DNA of 64,000 nt from Pseudomonas cedrina subsp. cedrina (GCF_001983175.1 NZ_MNPW01000005.1:434001-498000), one strand, 5' to 3'; shown: positions 29,218 to 38,191, counted from the stretch's first letter. Numbers and translations are program-made. Notes: generated from the letters alone by a model not told the origin.

Positions 29218-30069
29218 ATGGCTAAAATTATCGGCATCATCGTCGTCATCGCAAGCGTGCTTGGTGGCTACGTCCTGTCCCACGGTAAAATTGCTGCGCT
29301 GATCCAGCCCTTCGAAGTGCTGATCATCGGTGGTGCGGCGTTCGGCGCTTTCTTGCAGGCGAACCCTGGCTACATGACCATGCACGTGGTCAAGAAGTCG
29401 CTGGGTATGTTCGGTTCGCGCTTCACCCACACCTTCTACCTGGAGGTGCTGGGCCTGGTCTACGAGATCCTCAACAAGAGCCGCCGCGAAGGCATGATGG
29501 CCATCGAGGCCGACATCGAAGACGCCGCTGCCAGCCCGATCTTCGCCAAGTACCCGGCCGTGCTCAAGGATGAGCGCATGACCGCCTATATCTGTGACTA
29601 CCTGCGCATCATGTCCTCCGGCAACATGGCCCCCCATGAACTGGAAGGCCTGTTCGACATGGAACTGTTCAGCCTTAAAGAAGAGCTGGAACACCCTTCC
29701 CACGCCGTAACCGGTATCGCCGACGGCATGCCCGGCTTCGGTATCGTAGCGGCGGTACTCGGTATCGTGGTGACCATGGCGTCGCTGGGCGAGGGCGACC
29801 AGGCCGCGATCGGCATGCACGTGGGTGCGGCGTTGGTGGGTACCTTCTTCGGTATTCTCGCGGCCTACGGTTTCTTCGGGCCCCTGGCGACCTCCCTGGC
29901 CCATGACGCCAAGGAAGAAATCAACCTGTACGAGTCGATCAAGGCCAGCCTGGTCGCTTCGGCTTCCGGCATGCCGCCATCGCTGGCGGTGGAGTTCGGT
30001 CGCAAGGTGTTGTACCCCAAGCACCGCCCAAGCTTCGCCGAGCTGGAACAAGCGGTTCGCGGTCGCTAA
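29218..30069 (+). CDS. motA: Flagellar motor stator protein MotA
   Basis: A 283-residue inner membrane protein with four transmembrane helices that forms the proton-conducting stator with MotB. Helix 1 begins at residue 2 (KIIGIIVVIASVLGGYVLS). The long cytoplasmic loop carries the charged torque region (VLKDERMTAYICDYLRI). Helices 3 and 4 have GMPGFGIVAAVLGIVVTM and the prolines used in proton flow. Complete in length. It is three bases ahead of motB and behind a FliA-type promoter. Confidence 0.97.
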   Translation: MAKIIGIIVVIASVLGGYVLSHGKIAALIQPFEVLIIGGAAFGAFLQANPGYMTMHVVKKSLGMFGSRFTHTFYLEVLGLVYEILNKSRREGMMAIEADIEDAAASPIFAKYPAVLKDERMTAYICDYLRIMSSGNMAPHELEGLFDMELFSLKEELEHPSHAVTGIADGMPGFGIVAAVLGIVVTMASLGEGDQAAIGMHVGAALVGTFFGILAAYGFFGPLATSLAHDAKEEINLYESIKASLVASASGMPPSLAVEFGRKVLYPKHRPSFAELEQAVRGR

Positions 30070-30072
30070 GCC

Positions 30073-31092
30073 ATGGAAAACAACCAGCCGATAATCATCA
30101 AGCGCGTCAAGCGCTTCGCTGCGGGGCACCACGGCGGCGCCTGGAAAATCGCCTTCGCCGACTTTGCGACGGCGATGATGGCGTTCTTCCTGGTGCTGTG
30201 GCTGATGTCCACCGCCACGCCGGAACAGAAGATCGCCATCGCCGGCTACTTCAAAGACCCGATTGGCTTTTCGGAAAGCGGCACGCCCTTCGTAATCGAT
30301 CTGGGCGGTTCGCCGCAATTGGCGCCGGAGCGCACCATCAATCCGGAAGTGCAGACCGAATCGCCGCAGGAAAAAATCCCGATCGAGCGCGATACTGTGG
30401 AAGCGATGGCCGAGCAGGTCGAGCAGGAACGCCTTGAACTGTTGCTGCAGGAACTGCAGAACAAGGTCGAGGAAAACCCGCAACTGCTGAAGTTCAAGGA
30501 TCAGATTTCGTTCGAAATCACTCCGGATGGCTTGCGCATCCAGATTACCGACGCCGCCAACCGCCCGATGTTCGACTCCGGCAGCGCGCGCTTGAAGCCG
30601 TACTTCGAAGACATCCTGCTGGCCATGGCCGACACCATCAAGGCGGTGCCGAACAAGATCAGCATCAGCGGCCATACCGACGCCAAGCCCTACTCGGGCC
30701 AGGGCGACTTCGGCAACTGGGAACTCTCGGCCAACCGCGCCAACGCCGCACGCCGTGCGCTGGTGGCCGGCAGCTACCCGGACCCGCAAGTGGCGCGGGT
30801 GGTGGGGTTTGCGTCTTCGCAGCTGTTTGACGCGAAGGACCCGTTCAACCCGATCAATCGGCGTATCGACATCGTGGTACTGACCAAGAAAGCCCAGCGT
30901 GCGATTGAAGGTGACCAGCCGCCGCCACCGCAGCCGACCCCAGGCGCGGGCGCGCCAGGCGAAGTGCCCGCCGACCCGAACGCCATTCCCCCAGGGCAAC
31001 AGCCGTTGCCGGCGCATGAGCTGCGTCAGAAGCTGAATCTGTTTGATGATGGCGGGGTGAAGGATCCTACGGTGCCTGGTACGGGGTCGTAG
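30073..31092 (+). CDS. motB: Flagellar motor stator protein MotB
   Basis: A 339-residue stator subunit. A single membrane helix (about 27-47) carries the proton-binding aspartate D30 in AFADFATAMMAFFLVLWLM. A plug-like region follows. The C-terminal OmpA-like peptidoglycan-binding domain (about 150-275) includes ISISGHTDAKPY, WELSANRANAARRAL and NRRIDIVVL. The final 60 residues are Pro/Gly-rich and low in complexity. It is cotranscribed with motA and ends at a bidirectional terminator. Confidence 0.97.
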   Translation: MENNQPIIIKRVKRFAAGHHGGAWKIAFADFATAMMAFFLVLWLMSTATPEQKIAIAGYFKDPIGFSESGTPFVIDLGGSPQLAPERTINPEVQTESPQEKIPIERDTVEAMAEQVEQERLELLLQELQNKVEENPQLLKFKDQISFEITPDGLRIQITDAANRPMFDSGSARLKPYFEDILLAMADTIKAVPNKISISGHTDAKPYSGQGDFGNWELSANRANAARRALVAGSYPDPQVARVVGFASSQLFDAKDPFNPINRRIDIVVLTKKAQRAIEGDQPPPPQPTPGAGAPGEVPADPNAIPPGQQPLPAHELRQKLNLFDDGGVKDPTVPGTGS

Positions 31093-31110
31093 AACACTAG
31101 CGACAATCTC

Positions 31111-31148
31111 AACTGAAAACGCCCCGACTCATCGGGGCGTTTTCAGTT
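31111..31148. terminator. Bidirectional terminator between motB and the PemK-like gene
   Basis: A near-perfect palindrome AACTGAAAACGCCCCGA-CTCA-TCGGGGCG followed by TTTTCAGTT. The A/T flanks are symmetrical, so it can end both rightward motB and leftward pemK-like transcripts. Confidence 0.9.
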
Positions 31149-31152
31149 CTGG

Positions 31153-31548
31153 CTAGGGCGGGAGGTAGGCTTTGACACCACTGATCACTCCTCGCATGTC
31201 GTCGGTACACAGGCGTGGTACGAAATATTCTCGCCCTTTGGATCGGCTTTTTCTATGGAGCTTGTCGAGGCGCTCGAAGCTTACGGTGTAAATCATGTCG
31301 CACTTCACCCACAGTTCCTTGTAGCCATCAGATTGAAGTGGGTTAGTACGTAATAAGTGGTGCCAGTCGTGCTGTACCTCAGGTGCGGTAGAGGAGATCG
31401 GCACCACCGTGCAGAGCTTGCGATTGTGCGTAGCGGTAGGAGATATCACCACGACTTTGCGGATTTTGAGCATTTCTGGTGCGACGAAACCTCGCGTGAA
31501 GTCGCAGAGGAGCACGTCGCCCTGTTTGGGGTGATAGTAAAGAGCCAA
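31153..31548 (-). CDS. PemK/MazF-family toxin-like protein, no adjacent protein antitoxin
   Basis: A 131-residue protein of the PemK/MazF fold, whose members usually are sequence-specific mRNA endonucleases. Visible motifs are GDVLLCDFTRGFVAPEM (about 10-26), IRKVVVISPTATHNRKLCTVVPISST (about 29-54, the usual RPVVVIS with K for P) and WVKCDMIYTVSFERLDK (about 80-96). The start must be the TTG at 31548: a TAA lies two codons upstream and the next ATG is at residue 26, inside the domain. No antitoxin ORF adjoins it. A UUCG-loop terminator stands 24 bases upstream, with further hairpins before that. The base composition is visibly richer in A/T than its neighbours, suggesting acquisition. It may be a toxin or a domesticated RNase. 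Confidence 0.75.
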   Translation of the reverse strand: MALYYHPKQGDVLLCDFTRGFVAPEMLKIRKVVVISPTATHNRKLCTVVPISSTAPEVQHDWHHLLRTNPLQSDGYKELWVKCDMIYTVSFERLDKLHRKSRSKGREYFVPRLCTDDMRGVISGVKAYLPP

Positions 31549-31562
31549 TCGTTAATGCCCCA

Positions 31563-31591
31563 CAAAAAGCAAAGCCGCCCGAAGGCGGCTT
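31563..31591 (-). terminator. Intrinsic terminator/attenuator upstream of the PemK-like gene
   Basis: On the minus strand, AAGCCGCC-TTCG-GGCGGCTT gives a perfect 8-bp stem closed by a UUCG tetraloop, followed by TGCTTTTTG. It ends about 15 bases before the toxin start codon, so transcription from upstream would largely stop before the gene. Confidence 0.82.
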
Positions 31592-31700
31592 CATTCGACA
31601 CGCAGTGGAGCTTGCTTCGCCCCTTCTGCGCCGCTGGATCAACCCCGAAGAGGATCCAGACTCCTGCCAGCTTGCGCTGGTGACGGAGAGATTATGAGCA
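31592..31700 (-). ncRNA. Candidate structured leader RNA or small RNA ending at the attenuator
   Basis: Read leftward, this stretch has CCAGC-GCAA-GCTGG (31667-31680), CTGGATC/GATCCAG with a 12-base loop (31634-31659) and smaller pairings near 31607-31620 before reaching the terminator at 31591. Several stable hairpins followed by an intrinsic terminator look like a small RNA or a leader that controls the PemK-like gene. The 5' end and promoter were not found with confidence. No tandem repeats such as those of ToxI are seen. Plausible but unproven. Confidence 0.4.
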
Positions 31701-31834
31701 TCAGACGTTTCGAATTCAAGCTGGCTTGCGTCGACGCGCCACCCAGTTGTGCCGAATTCTTGATGCCGGCGCCCGTTAAATCAATGGATAAGGGCGCTTT
31801 GCGATGCCATTTATATGTATCAGGAAATGGCCGC
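31701..31834. other. Gap between rsgA and the PemK-like leader, no clear gene
   Basis: Short ORFs run in both directions (an ATG at 31694 on plus preceded by GGAGAG; a minus-strand frame ending at 31639), but none resembles a protein family I know and they run into antisense of rsgA. A -10-like TATAAA occurs leftward near 31815. Nothing firmer can be supported. Confidence 0.35.
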
Positions 31835-32866
31835 TCAGTAACTGCTCTCCGGCAAACTCGCAATAATCGACCGATAGCTGTTCATCCGCTGCTGCTGCAC
31901 GCGGCCGTCTTCCAGCGCCTTGAGCAACGCACAGCCCGGCTCGCGGTCGTGCTTGCAGTCGCGGAAGCGGCAGGTGCCGATCAGGTCGTTGAACTCGATG
32001 AAGCCCGCTTCCACATCGCTGCGGCTGACGTGGCCCAGGCCGAATTCACGGATGCCGGGGGAGTCGATCAGTTCACCGCCGCCGGGGAAGTGGAACAACC
32101 GCGCGGTGGTGGTGGTGTGGGTGCCCTGGCCGGACAGCTCCGACAGCGGGCCCACGCGGGTGTCGACTTCCGGCAGCAGGCTGTTGACCAGCGAGGATTT
32201 ACCCACGCCCGACTGGCCGACAAACACGCTGATGCGCCCGTCCAACTGCTGTTGCAGCTGTTCCATGCCGTTGCCGTGGTGCGCCGAGACTTCCAGCACC
32301 GGGTAACCGAGGGTGCGGTACACCGCGAGCAAGGCGTTGAGCGCCGGGGCGTTCTGCTCGTCGATCAGGTCGAACTTGTTCAGCAGCAACAGCGGGCGAA
32401 TGCCGGCATGCTCGGCCGCGACCAGGTAGCGGTCGATCAGGTTGGCATGCGGCTCGGGCAGCGGCGCGAACACGATCACGATCATGTCGACGTTGGCCGC
32501 CACCGGCTTGAGCTGCCCGCGACTGTCGGGGCGGCGCAGTTCGGTGGTGCGCGGCAACTGGGCGACGATCACGCCGATGCCCTGGTTGCCGGCACGCCAG
32601 ACGACTTTGTCGCCGGTGACCAGCGCCGGCAGGTTGGCGCGCAAGTGGCAACGAGACACCGAACCCGCGAGTTCGCCTTCAAGTGCCTCGACTTCGACCT
32701 GCACACCGAAGTGCGCGATCACCAGGCCCGTTTGTTCGGGGCCCAGGTCACCGCCCTCGAGCGCTTCCACGGCGGAGGACTCACGTTTGGCGGCGCGCGC
32801 GGCGCGCTCACCCTGAATCTTTTCGATGCGCCAGTTTTGGCGACGATTGAGCTGGCGTTTGGCCAT
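31835..32866 (-). CDS. rsgA: Small ribosomal subunit biogenesis GTPase RsgA
   Basis: A 343-residue circularly permuted GTPase that helps late 30S maturation. The GTP motifs appear in permuted order: NKFD (G4), then [10 protein letters not shown] (G1), a THTTTTA stretch (G2) and [10 protein letters not shown] (G3). The C-terminal zinc site is [14 protein letters not shown]. An N-terminal OB-fold precedes the G domain. The ATG at 32866 ([14 protein letters not shown]) is the family start. It is divergent from orn across 109 bases, the arrangement known in pseudomonads and enterobacteria. Confidence 0.97.
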   Translation of the reverse strand: MAKRQLNRRQNWRIEKIQGERAARAAKRESSAVEALEGGDLGPEQTGLVIAHFGVQVEVEALEGELAGSVSRCHLRANLPALVTGDKVVWRAGNQGIGVIVAQLPRTTELRRPDSRGQLKPVAANVDMIVIVFAPLPEPHANLIDRYLVAAEHAGIRPLLLLNKFDLIDEQNAPALNALLAVYRTLGYPVLEVSAHHGNGMEQLQQQLDGRISVFVGQSGVGKSSLVNSLLPEVDTRVGPLSELSGQGTHTTTTARLFHFPGGGELIDSPGIREFGLGHVSRSDVEAGFIEFNDLIGTCRFRDCKHDREPGCALLKALEDGRVQQQRMNSYRSIIASLPESSY

Positions 32867-32975
32867 TGGTGTTCCGTGTCGATAATGCAAAGGTTTAGAT
32901 GAAACGGTCGCGAGTCTAGCACGGCCCTGCCTGCTAAACTGCGCAGCTACGCCAAGGTGCCAAGAGAATCAAGCC

Positions 32976-33518
32976 ATGCAAAACCCACAGAACCTGATTT
33001 GGATCGATCTGGAAATGACCGGTCTGAACCCCGACACCGACGTCATCATCGAGATGGCGACCATTGTCACCGACAGCAACCTCAATACCTTGGCCGAAGG
33101 TCCGGTGATCGCGATCCATCACAGTGATGAAGTGCTGGCGACCATGGATGAATGGAACACTCGCACCCACGGTAACTCCGGCCTGACCCAGCGCGTGCGC
33201 GACAGCCGCATCAGCATGGCCGAAGCCGAAGCCGAAACCATCGCCTTCCTGGAAAAATGGGTGCCGAAGGGCAAGTCGCCGATCTGCGGCAACAGCATCT
33301 GCCAGGACCGCCGCTTTCTCTACACCCACATGAAGGCGCTGGAAAGTTACTTCCACTATCGCAACCTGGACGTTTCGACGCTGAAGGAGCTGGCTGCACG
33401 CTGGGCGCCAGAGGTCAAAGACAGCTTTCATAAAGGCAGCACGCATTTGGCGCTGGATGATATTCGCGAGTCTATTGCCGAATTGCAGCATTATCGCAAG
33501 CATTTCATCAAGGCGTGA
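32976..33518 (+). CDS. orn: Oligoribonuclease
   Basis: A 180-residue DEDDh 3'-5' exonuclease that degrades dinucleotides, including pGpG from c-di-GMP turnover, and is essential in many pseudomonads. The active-site residues are in [11 protein letters not shown] (D11, E13), [11 protein letters not shown] and [10 protein letters not shown]. Length is exact for the family. It is divergent from rsgA and followed by a REP pair. Confidence 0.98.
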   Translation: MQNPQNLIWIDLEMTGLNPDTDVIIEMATIVTDSNLNTLAEGPVIAIHHSDEVLATMDEWNTRTHGNSGLTQRVRDSRISMAEAEAETIAFLEKWVPKGKSPICGNSICQDRRFLYTHMKALESYFHYRNLDVSTLKELAARWAPEVKDSFHKGSTHLALDDIRESIAELQHYRKHFIKA

Positions 33519-33542
33519 TTCAGTGGCGCCTGAACTGGCGCT

Positions 33543-33626
33543 ATCGCAGGCAAGCCAGCTCCCACATTGGACCGAGTTGTCATGACGAGCGCGGAACAAA
33601 TGTGGGAGCGGGCTTGCTCGCGAAGG
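33543..33626. repeat. REP pair, outward-facing, mixed arm types
   Basis: The left arm ATCGCAGGCAAGCCAGCTCC is the 1613 type in reverse orientation. The right arm TGTGGGAGCGGGCTTGCTCG is a hybrid of the second and third types. The pair faces opposite to the REPIN at 1613, with a spacer of about 34 bases, and lies just after orn. Confidence 0.85.
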
Positions 33627-33696
33627 GCGCGACTCGATCTTTCGCCGAACGCCCCCAAATAATTAGACAGCCAGCCCAATCGCAAGGATCGCCCTC

Positions 33697-34311
33697 ATGC
33701 TGCTGATGCTCTACCTCATCGCCATTACCGCCGAAGCCATGACCGGCGCCCTGTCGGCCGGGCGGCGTGGCATGGATTGGTTTGGCGTGGTGCTGATCGC
33801 CTGCGTGACGGCGTTGGGCGGCGGTTCGGTGCGCGACGTGCTGCTGGGGCATTACCCGCTGACCTGGGTCAAGCACCCGGAATATCTGGTGCTGACCTCC
33901 ATCGCTGCGCTGGTGACGATCTTCGCCGCGCCGCTGATGCGGCATCTGCGCTCACTCTTTCTGGCGCTGGACGCCGTTGGCCTGGTGGCCTTCACGCTGA
34001 TCGGCTGCATGACCGCCCTGGAAATGGGCCACGGCATGTTGGTGGCGTCGGTCAGTGGTGTGATCACCGGCGTATTTGGCGGCATCCTGCGGGATATCTT
34101 CTGCAACGACATCCCGCTGATTTTCCGCCGCGAGCTGTACGCCAGCGTGTCGTTCCTCGCCGCCTGGTTCTATTTGTTGTGCCTGTACCTGGAACTGCCT
34201 GGCGAACAAGCCATCCTGCTGACTCTGTTCAGCGGCTTTCTCCTGCGTCTGCTGGCGATCCGGTTTCACTGGGAAATGCCCAAGTTCGTCTACAACGACG
34301 ACGTTCACTGA
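33697..34311 (+). CDS. TRIC-type cation channel family protein (UPF0126)
   Basis: A 204-residue inner membrane protein with about seven hydrophobic helices and an internal duplication, each half carrying a glycine-rich kink (TALGGGSVRDVLLG near residue 45; GVFGGILRDIFC near 128). These features define the UPF0126/YadS-YicG family, whose prokaryotic members form trimeric potassium-permeable channels like eukaryotic TRIC. The physiological role in Pseudomonas is unknown. The 3' end overlaps that of the convergent queG by 7 bases. Confidence 0.9.
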   Translation: MLLMLYLIAITAEAMTGALSAGRRGMDWFGVVLIACVTALGGGSVRDVLLGHYPLTWVKHPEYLVLTSIAALVTIFAAPLMRHLRSLFLALDAVGLVAFTLIGCMTALEMGHGMLVASVSGVITGVFGGILRDIFCNDIPLIFRRELYASVSFLAAWFYLLCLYLELPGEQAILLTLFSGFLLRLLAIRFHWEMPKFVYNDDVH

Positions 34312-35372
34312 CGCTCGGCGTGCTGTTTGAGCGCCCATTCCACATGCTCGCGCACCAGCTCCGAGGGGTAATCCCGGCGCGCCTTCAAGGCCTCCAGCAC
34401 GGGGATGCTTGACGGTGCATTGCCCAGGCCCACCGCCAGGTTACGCAGCCAGCGCTCAAAACCGGCGCGACGCAGGGGCGAGCCTTCAGTGCTGCTGAGG
34501 AATTTATCCTCGTCCCACATGAACAGCTCGGCCAGTTGCGCGTTGTCCAGATTGTGCCTTGGCTTGAAATCGCCTTCGGCGGTGGATCGGGCGAAACGAT
34601 TCCACGGGCAAACGATCTGACAGTCATCGCAACCGAACACGCGGTTACCGATCAATGGGCGCAGGTCCTCGGGGATCGCGCTCTTGAGCTCGATGGTCAG
34701 GTAGGAAATGCAGCGCCGCGCATCCAGCACATAAGGGCCGACGAAGGCATTGGTGGGGCAGATGTCCAGGCAGGCGGTGCAGCGCCCGCAATGTTCGGTG
34801 CCGTGGGGCGGGTCGACCGGCAACGGCAAGTCGACAAACAGTTCGCTGAGGAAAAAATAACTGCCGGCCTTGCGATTGAGTACCAAGGTGTTTTTACCGA
34901 TCCAGCCCAGGCCGGCTTGTTCGGCAATGGCTTTTTCCAGTACCGGCGCGCTGTCGACAAAGGCGCGAAAGCCAAAGGGGCCGATCTGGGCCTGGATGCG
35001 ATCCGCCAGTTGCTGCACGCGCTTGCGGATCAGCTTGTGGTAGTCGCGGCCCAGGGCATAGCGCGAGATGTAGGCTTTTTCCGGCTGGGCCAGCCGTTGC
35101 GCCATGTGTGTGTCGCCGGGCAGGTAATCCATGCGCAGCGAGACCACGCGCAACGTGCCCGGCACCAGCTCATCGGGGTGGGAGCGTTTGCTGCCATGGG
35201 CGCCCATGTAGTCCATTTCGCCGTGGTAACCCGCGTCGAGCCAGCGTTGCAGGTGCTGTTCGTGCTCGGCCAGGTCCAGGCCGCTGATGCCGACTTGTTG
35301 AAAGCCCAGCTCGCGGCCCCAGTCTTTGATCGATTGGGCGAGGGCGGGCAGATCGGTGGTGATGGCAGGCAT
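34305..35372 (-). CDS. queG: Epoxyqueuosine reductase
   Basis: A 355-residue cobalamin- and iron-sulfur-dependent enzyme for the last step of queuosine synthesis in tRNA, reducing epoxyqueuosine to queuosine. Two [4Fe-4S] motifs are visible: CGRCTACLDICP (about 197-208) and, with a swapped last ligand, CDDCQIVCPWN (about 250-260). The C-terminal HEAT-like part follows. The ATG at 35372 is preferred; the longer frame upstream has no similarity. It is divergent from nnrD across 63 bases. Confidence 0.96.
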   Translation of the reverse strand: MPAITTDLPALAQSIKDWGRELGFQQVGISGLDLAEHEQHLQRWLDAGYHGEMDYMGAHGSKRSHPDELVPGTLRVVSLRMDYLPGDTHMAQRLAQPEKAYISRYALGRDYHKLIRKRVQQLADRIQAQIGPFGFRAFVDSAPVLEKAIAEQAGLGWIGKNTLVLNRKAGSYFFLSELFVDLPLPVDPPHGTEHCGRCTACLDICPTNAFVGPYVLDARRCISYLTIELKSAIPEDLRPLIGNRVFGCDDCQIVCPWNRFARSTAEGDFKPRHNLDNAQLAELFMWDEDKFLSSTEGSPLRRAGFERWLRNLAVGLGNAPSSIPVLEALKARRDYPSELVREHVEWALKQHAERQ

Positions 35373-35435
35373 GAGACAAGGGAAACCGCAGGTTAGATAG
35401 GTATAATTCTGCCAGACATCGGAGCTTGAAGACGC

Positions 35436-36296
35436 ATGCCGCAGACAAAACACGCAATAACCGACGTACAGCGCCTTTTACACGGCCATTTGCCGCAACT
35501 GCCTGCACGTTCCCCGGATGCTCATAAAGGCCAGTTCGGCCACCTGCTGGTCATTGGCGGTGACCGTGGTACCGGCGGCGCTGCGCTGTTGAGCGCCGAA
35601 AGCGCCTTGCGCAGTGGCGCGGGCGTGGTATCGCTGGCAACGCGCATTGAGCATCTTCCCGCTGCGCTGGCGCGTTTGCCGGAAGTCATGAGCGTGGGGG
35701 TGAGTTCGGCCAATCAAATGATGGGCTTGCTGGAAAAGATCTCGGTCATTGTGATCGGGCCCGGCCTGGGTGACGCGTCCTGGGGTAAAAGCTTGCTGTC
35801 CGTCGCCGCCAACGCGCAACAACCGCAAGTCTGGGACGCCGACGCCTTGAACCAACTGGCCACCGGCAGCGTCAGCCTGCCGCCCAACTGCGTGATCACC
35901 CCGCACCCAGGCGAAGCCGCGCGCTTGTTGGGCATCTCGACAGCCGAGGTTCAGGCCGATCGCCTTAAGGTGGCGCGCGCGTTGAGCCAGACCTTCAACG
36001 CAGTGGCTATCCTCAAGGGGGCTGGCAGTTTGATCGCCAGCCCGGACGGACGTGTTTCACGATGTGACCAAGGCCATCCGGCGATGGCGACGGCCGGGCT
36101 GGGCGACGTGTTGGCCGGGCTGGTAGGCGCACTGCTGGCCCAGGGCATGCCCGCCTATGAAGCAAGCTGCCTGGCCGTGTGGTTGCACGCCACGGCGGGG
36201 GATCGCCAGGGCACCTTTGGTCGAGGCCTGGCCGCCAGCGACCTGATACCGGCCATTCGTCAATTGTTGGAGGAACAGTCCCCGTGCCTGAAGTAA
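35436..36296 (+). CDS. nnrD: ADP-dependent (S)-NAD(P)H-hydrate dehydratase
   Basis: A 286-residue ribokinase-like enzyme that repairs hydrated NAD(P)H using ADP. Motifs are GHLLVIGGDRGTGGAALL (about 35-52), GPGLGD near 109, TPHPGEAARLLG near 151 and ATAGLGDVLAGLVGALL near 214. It is the C-terminal half of YjeF as a separate protein; the N-terminal epimerase domain (NnrE) is missing and not seen in the window. In E. coli the fused yjeF also lies between queG and tsaE. It overlaps tsaE by 13 bases. Confidence 0.93.
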   Translation: MPQTKHAITDVQRLLHGHLPQLPARSPDAHKGQFGHLLVIGGDRGTGGAALLSAESALRSGAGVVSLATRIEHLPAALARLPEVMSVGVSSANQMMGLLEKISVIVIGPGLGDASWGKSLLSVAANAQQPQVWDADALNQLATGSVSLPPNCVITPHPGEAARLLGISTAEVQADRLKVARALSQTFNAVAILKGAGSLIASPDGRVSRCDQGHPAMATAGLGDVLAGLVGALLAQGMPAYEASCLAVWLHATAGDRQGTFGRGLAASDLIPAIRQLLEEQSPCLK

Positions 36297-36754
36297 TTCT
36301 TTTCCTGGCCGATGAAGAAGCCATGGTCAGCTTCGGCCAGCGCATTGCCCAGGTCACGGCCGGGGCGGGGCTGATCTTCCTCGAAGGCGATCTGGGGGCG
36401 GGCAAGACCACGCTGTCGAGGGGGATCATTCGCGGGTTGGGCCATGCCGGGGCGGTAAAAAGTCCGACGTTCACCTTGGTGGAACCCTACGAGATTGGCA
36501 ACGTGCGAGCGTTCCATTTCGACCTCTATCGCCTGGTGGACCCCGAAGAGCTCGAGTACATGGGCATCCGGGATTACTTCGATGAAGATGCGTTGTGCCT
36601 GATCGAATGGCCAGATAAAGGCACAGGCTTTTTGCCAAAGCCGGACCTGACCATTACCATTACGCCGCATGAGCACGGACGTCGGTTGAAGTTGTTGCCC
36701 CAGAGCGCGCGCGGCCAGTCGTGGTGCGCCGCTTTGGCATTGGAATTCAAATAA
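36284..36754 (+). CDS. tsaE: tRNA threonylcarbamoyladenosine biosynthesis ATPase TsaE
   Basis: A 156-residue P-loop ATPase required with TsaB and TsaD for t6A37 formation in ANN-decoding tRNAs. Walker A is EGDLGAGKTTLSRG (about 34-47), followed by KSPTFTLVEPYE and the conserved HFDLYRL and LIEWPDKG. The GTG at 36284 is chosen as start because GGAGG precedes it; the frame is open further upstream within nnrD. It overlaps nnrD and is 15 bases before amiB, so this is a tight operon. Confidence 0.95.
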   Translation: MPEVILFLADEEAMVSFGQRIAQVTAGAGLIFLEGDLGAGKTTLSRGIIRGLGHAGAVKSPTFTLVEPYEIGNVRAFHFDLYRLVDPEELEYMGIRDYFDEDALCLIEWPDKGTGFLPKPDLTITITPHEHGRRLKLLPQSARGQSWCAALALEFK

Positions 36755-36769
36755 TTGGTGGGGTTAGGT

Positions 36770-38191
36770 ATGCGCTTTCGCGCGTTGGTTGCTGTCGTGG
36801 GGGTGTTGCTTGCGGCAATGACTGTCAATGCTCTGGCTGCTTCACAGGTGAAAAGTGTTCGCCTGTGGCGGGCGCCGGATAACACGCGACTGGTGTTCGA
36901 CCTGTCTGGCCCGGTCCAGCACAGTGTCTTTACCCTGACGGCGCCCGATCGCCTGGTGATCGACATCAACGGTGCAACGCTGGGCGGGCCGTTGAACGTG
37001 TCCACCGCCAACACTCCAATTACCGCGATGCGCTCGGCCCAGCGTACGCCGACCGACCTGCGCGTGGTGATCGACCTGAAAAAGGTCGTGACCCCAAAAA
37101 GCTTCTCCCTGGCGCCAAACGCCCAGTACGGCAACCGACTGGTGGTCGACCTGTTCGACAACGCCGCCGATGCCGCGCCGCCGCCTGCGCCAACGCCGAG
37201 CGTGGCAACTGTGCCGGCCGTTCCGGTCAACCCGTCGCAGCCACAGGTCAAGCTGCCACCACCGCCGCCGGCTCCGGCCGGCAAGCGCGACATTATTGTA
37301 GTGATCGACGCCGGTCACGGTGGTGAAGACCCTGGCGCGTCCGGCTCGCGTGGCCAGCATGAGAAAGACGTGGTACTGGCCATCGCCCGCGAGCTGCAGC
37401 GCCAGGTCAACGGCATGAAAGGCTACCGCGCCGAGTTGACCCGTACCGGCGATTACTTCATTCCGTTGCGTGGCCGTACCGAAATCGCGCGCAAGAAGGG
37501 CGCCGACCTGTTCGTATCGATCCACGCCGACGCCGCGCCGTCTACGGCTGCCTTCGGGGCGTCGGTGTTTGCCCTGTCGGATCGCGGCGCCACGTCCGAA
37601 ACCGCACGCTGGCTGGCCGACAGTGAAAACCGTTCCGACTTGATCGGCGGGGCCGGCAACGTGTCCCTGGATGACAAGGACAAAATGCTCGCCGGCGTGC
37701 TGCTCGACCTGTCGATGACCGCTTCGCTGACGTCCAGCTTGAACGTGGGCCAGAAGGTCCTGAGCAATATCGGCCGGGTCACCTCGCTGCACAAGCAGCG
37801 CGTGGAGCAAGCGGGGTTCATGGTGTTGAAGTCGCCGGATATCCCGTCGATTCTGGTAGAAACCGGGTTTATCTCCAACGCCAACGAAGCCTCGAAGCTG
37901 GCCAGCGCCAGCCACCAGCAAGCCCTGGCGCGCTCGATCAGTGCCGGTGTTCGCCAGTTCTTCCAGCAGAACCCGCCGCCGGGCACGTATATCGCCTGGC
38001 TGCGTGATTCCGGCAAGATCGCCCAGGGCCCGCGTGACCATCGCGTGCAGCCCGGCGACACCCTGGCCATGCTGGCGGTGCGTTTCCAGGTCTCGGCGGC
38101 GACCTTGCGCAGCGCCAACAACCTGCGCACGGATGAGTTGAAAGTCGGCCAGGTGTTGACCATCCCCGGCACTGAATTGGCGGCGCAGTAA
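36770..38191 (+). CDS. amiB: N-acetylmuramoyl-L-alanine amidase AmiB
   Basis: A 473-residue secreted zinc amidase that splits septal peptidoglycan during daughter cell separation. A signal peptide (about 1-24, ending NALAAS) is followed by an AMIN domain (about 28-120), a Pro-rich linker, the amidase_3 domain (about 175-400; zinc ligands in [11 protein letters not shown] and SIHADA, catalytic glutamate in LVETGFISN), and a C-terminal LysM ([14 protein letters not shown] to LTIPG). The regulatory insertion suggests activation by an EnvC/NlpD-type partner. The stop overlaps the mutL start by one base. Confidence 0.97.
   Translation: MRFRALVAVVGVLLAAMTVNALAASQVKSVRLWRAPDNTRLVFDLSGPVQHSVFTLTAPDRLVIDINGATLGGPLNVSTANTPITAMRSAQRTPTDLRVVIDLKKVVTPKSFSLAPNAQYGNRLVVDLFDNAADAAPPPAPTPSVATVPAVPVNPSQPQVKLPPPPPAPAGKRDIIVVIDAGHGGEDPGASGSRGQHEKDVVLAIARELQRQVNGMKGYRAELTRTGDYFIPLRGRTEIARKKGADLFVSIHADAAPSTAAFGASVFALSDRGATSETARWLADSENRSDLIGGAGNVSLDDKDKMLAGVLLDLSMTASLTSSLNVGQKVLSNIGRVTSLHKQRVEQAGFMVLKSPDIPSILVETGFISNANEASKLASASHQQALARSISAGVRQFFQQNPPPGTYIAWLRDSGKIAQGPRDHRVQPGDTLAMLAVRFQVSAATLRSANNLRTDELKVGQVLTIPGTELAAQ

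Noticed and set aside
31379..31642. Frameshift in the PemK-like gene joining it to an upstream frame
   Set aside because: The upstream frame reads through the terminator hairpin with no similarity to PemK N-termini, and the TTG-started protein is of full family length.
31639..31863. 74-codon minus-strand ORF between rsgA and the PemK-like gene as a possible antitoxin
   Set aside because: It starts inside rsgA, has no antitoxin-like DNA-binding or acidic tail, and its end forms part of the hairpins. More likely non-coding.
31694..32902. 402-codon plus-strand frame starting in the PemK/rsgA gap with a GGAGAG site
   Set aside because: After about 45 codons it is wholly antisense to rsgA and resembles nothing known; the promising start is noted in the gap entry but the ORF is not supported.
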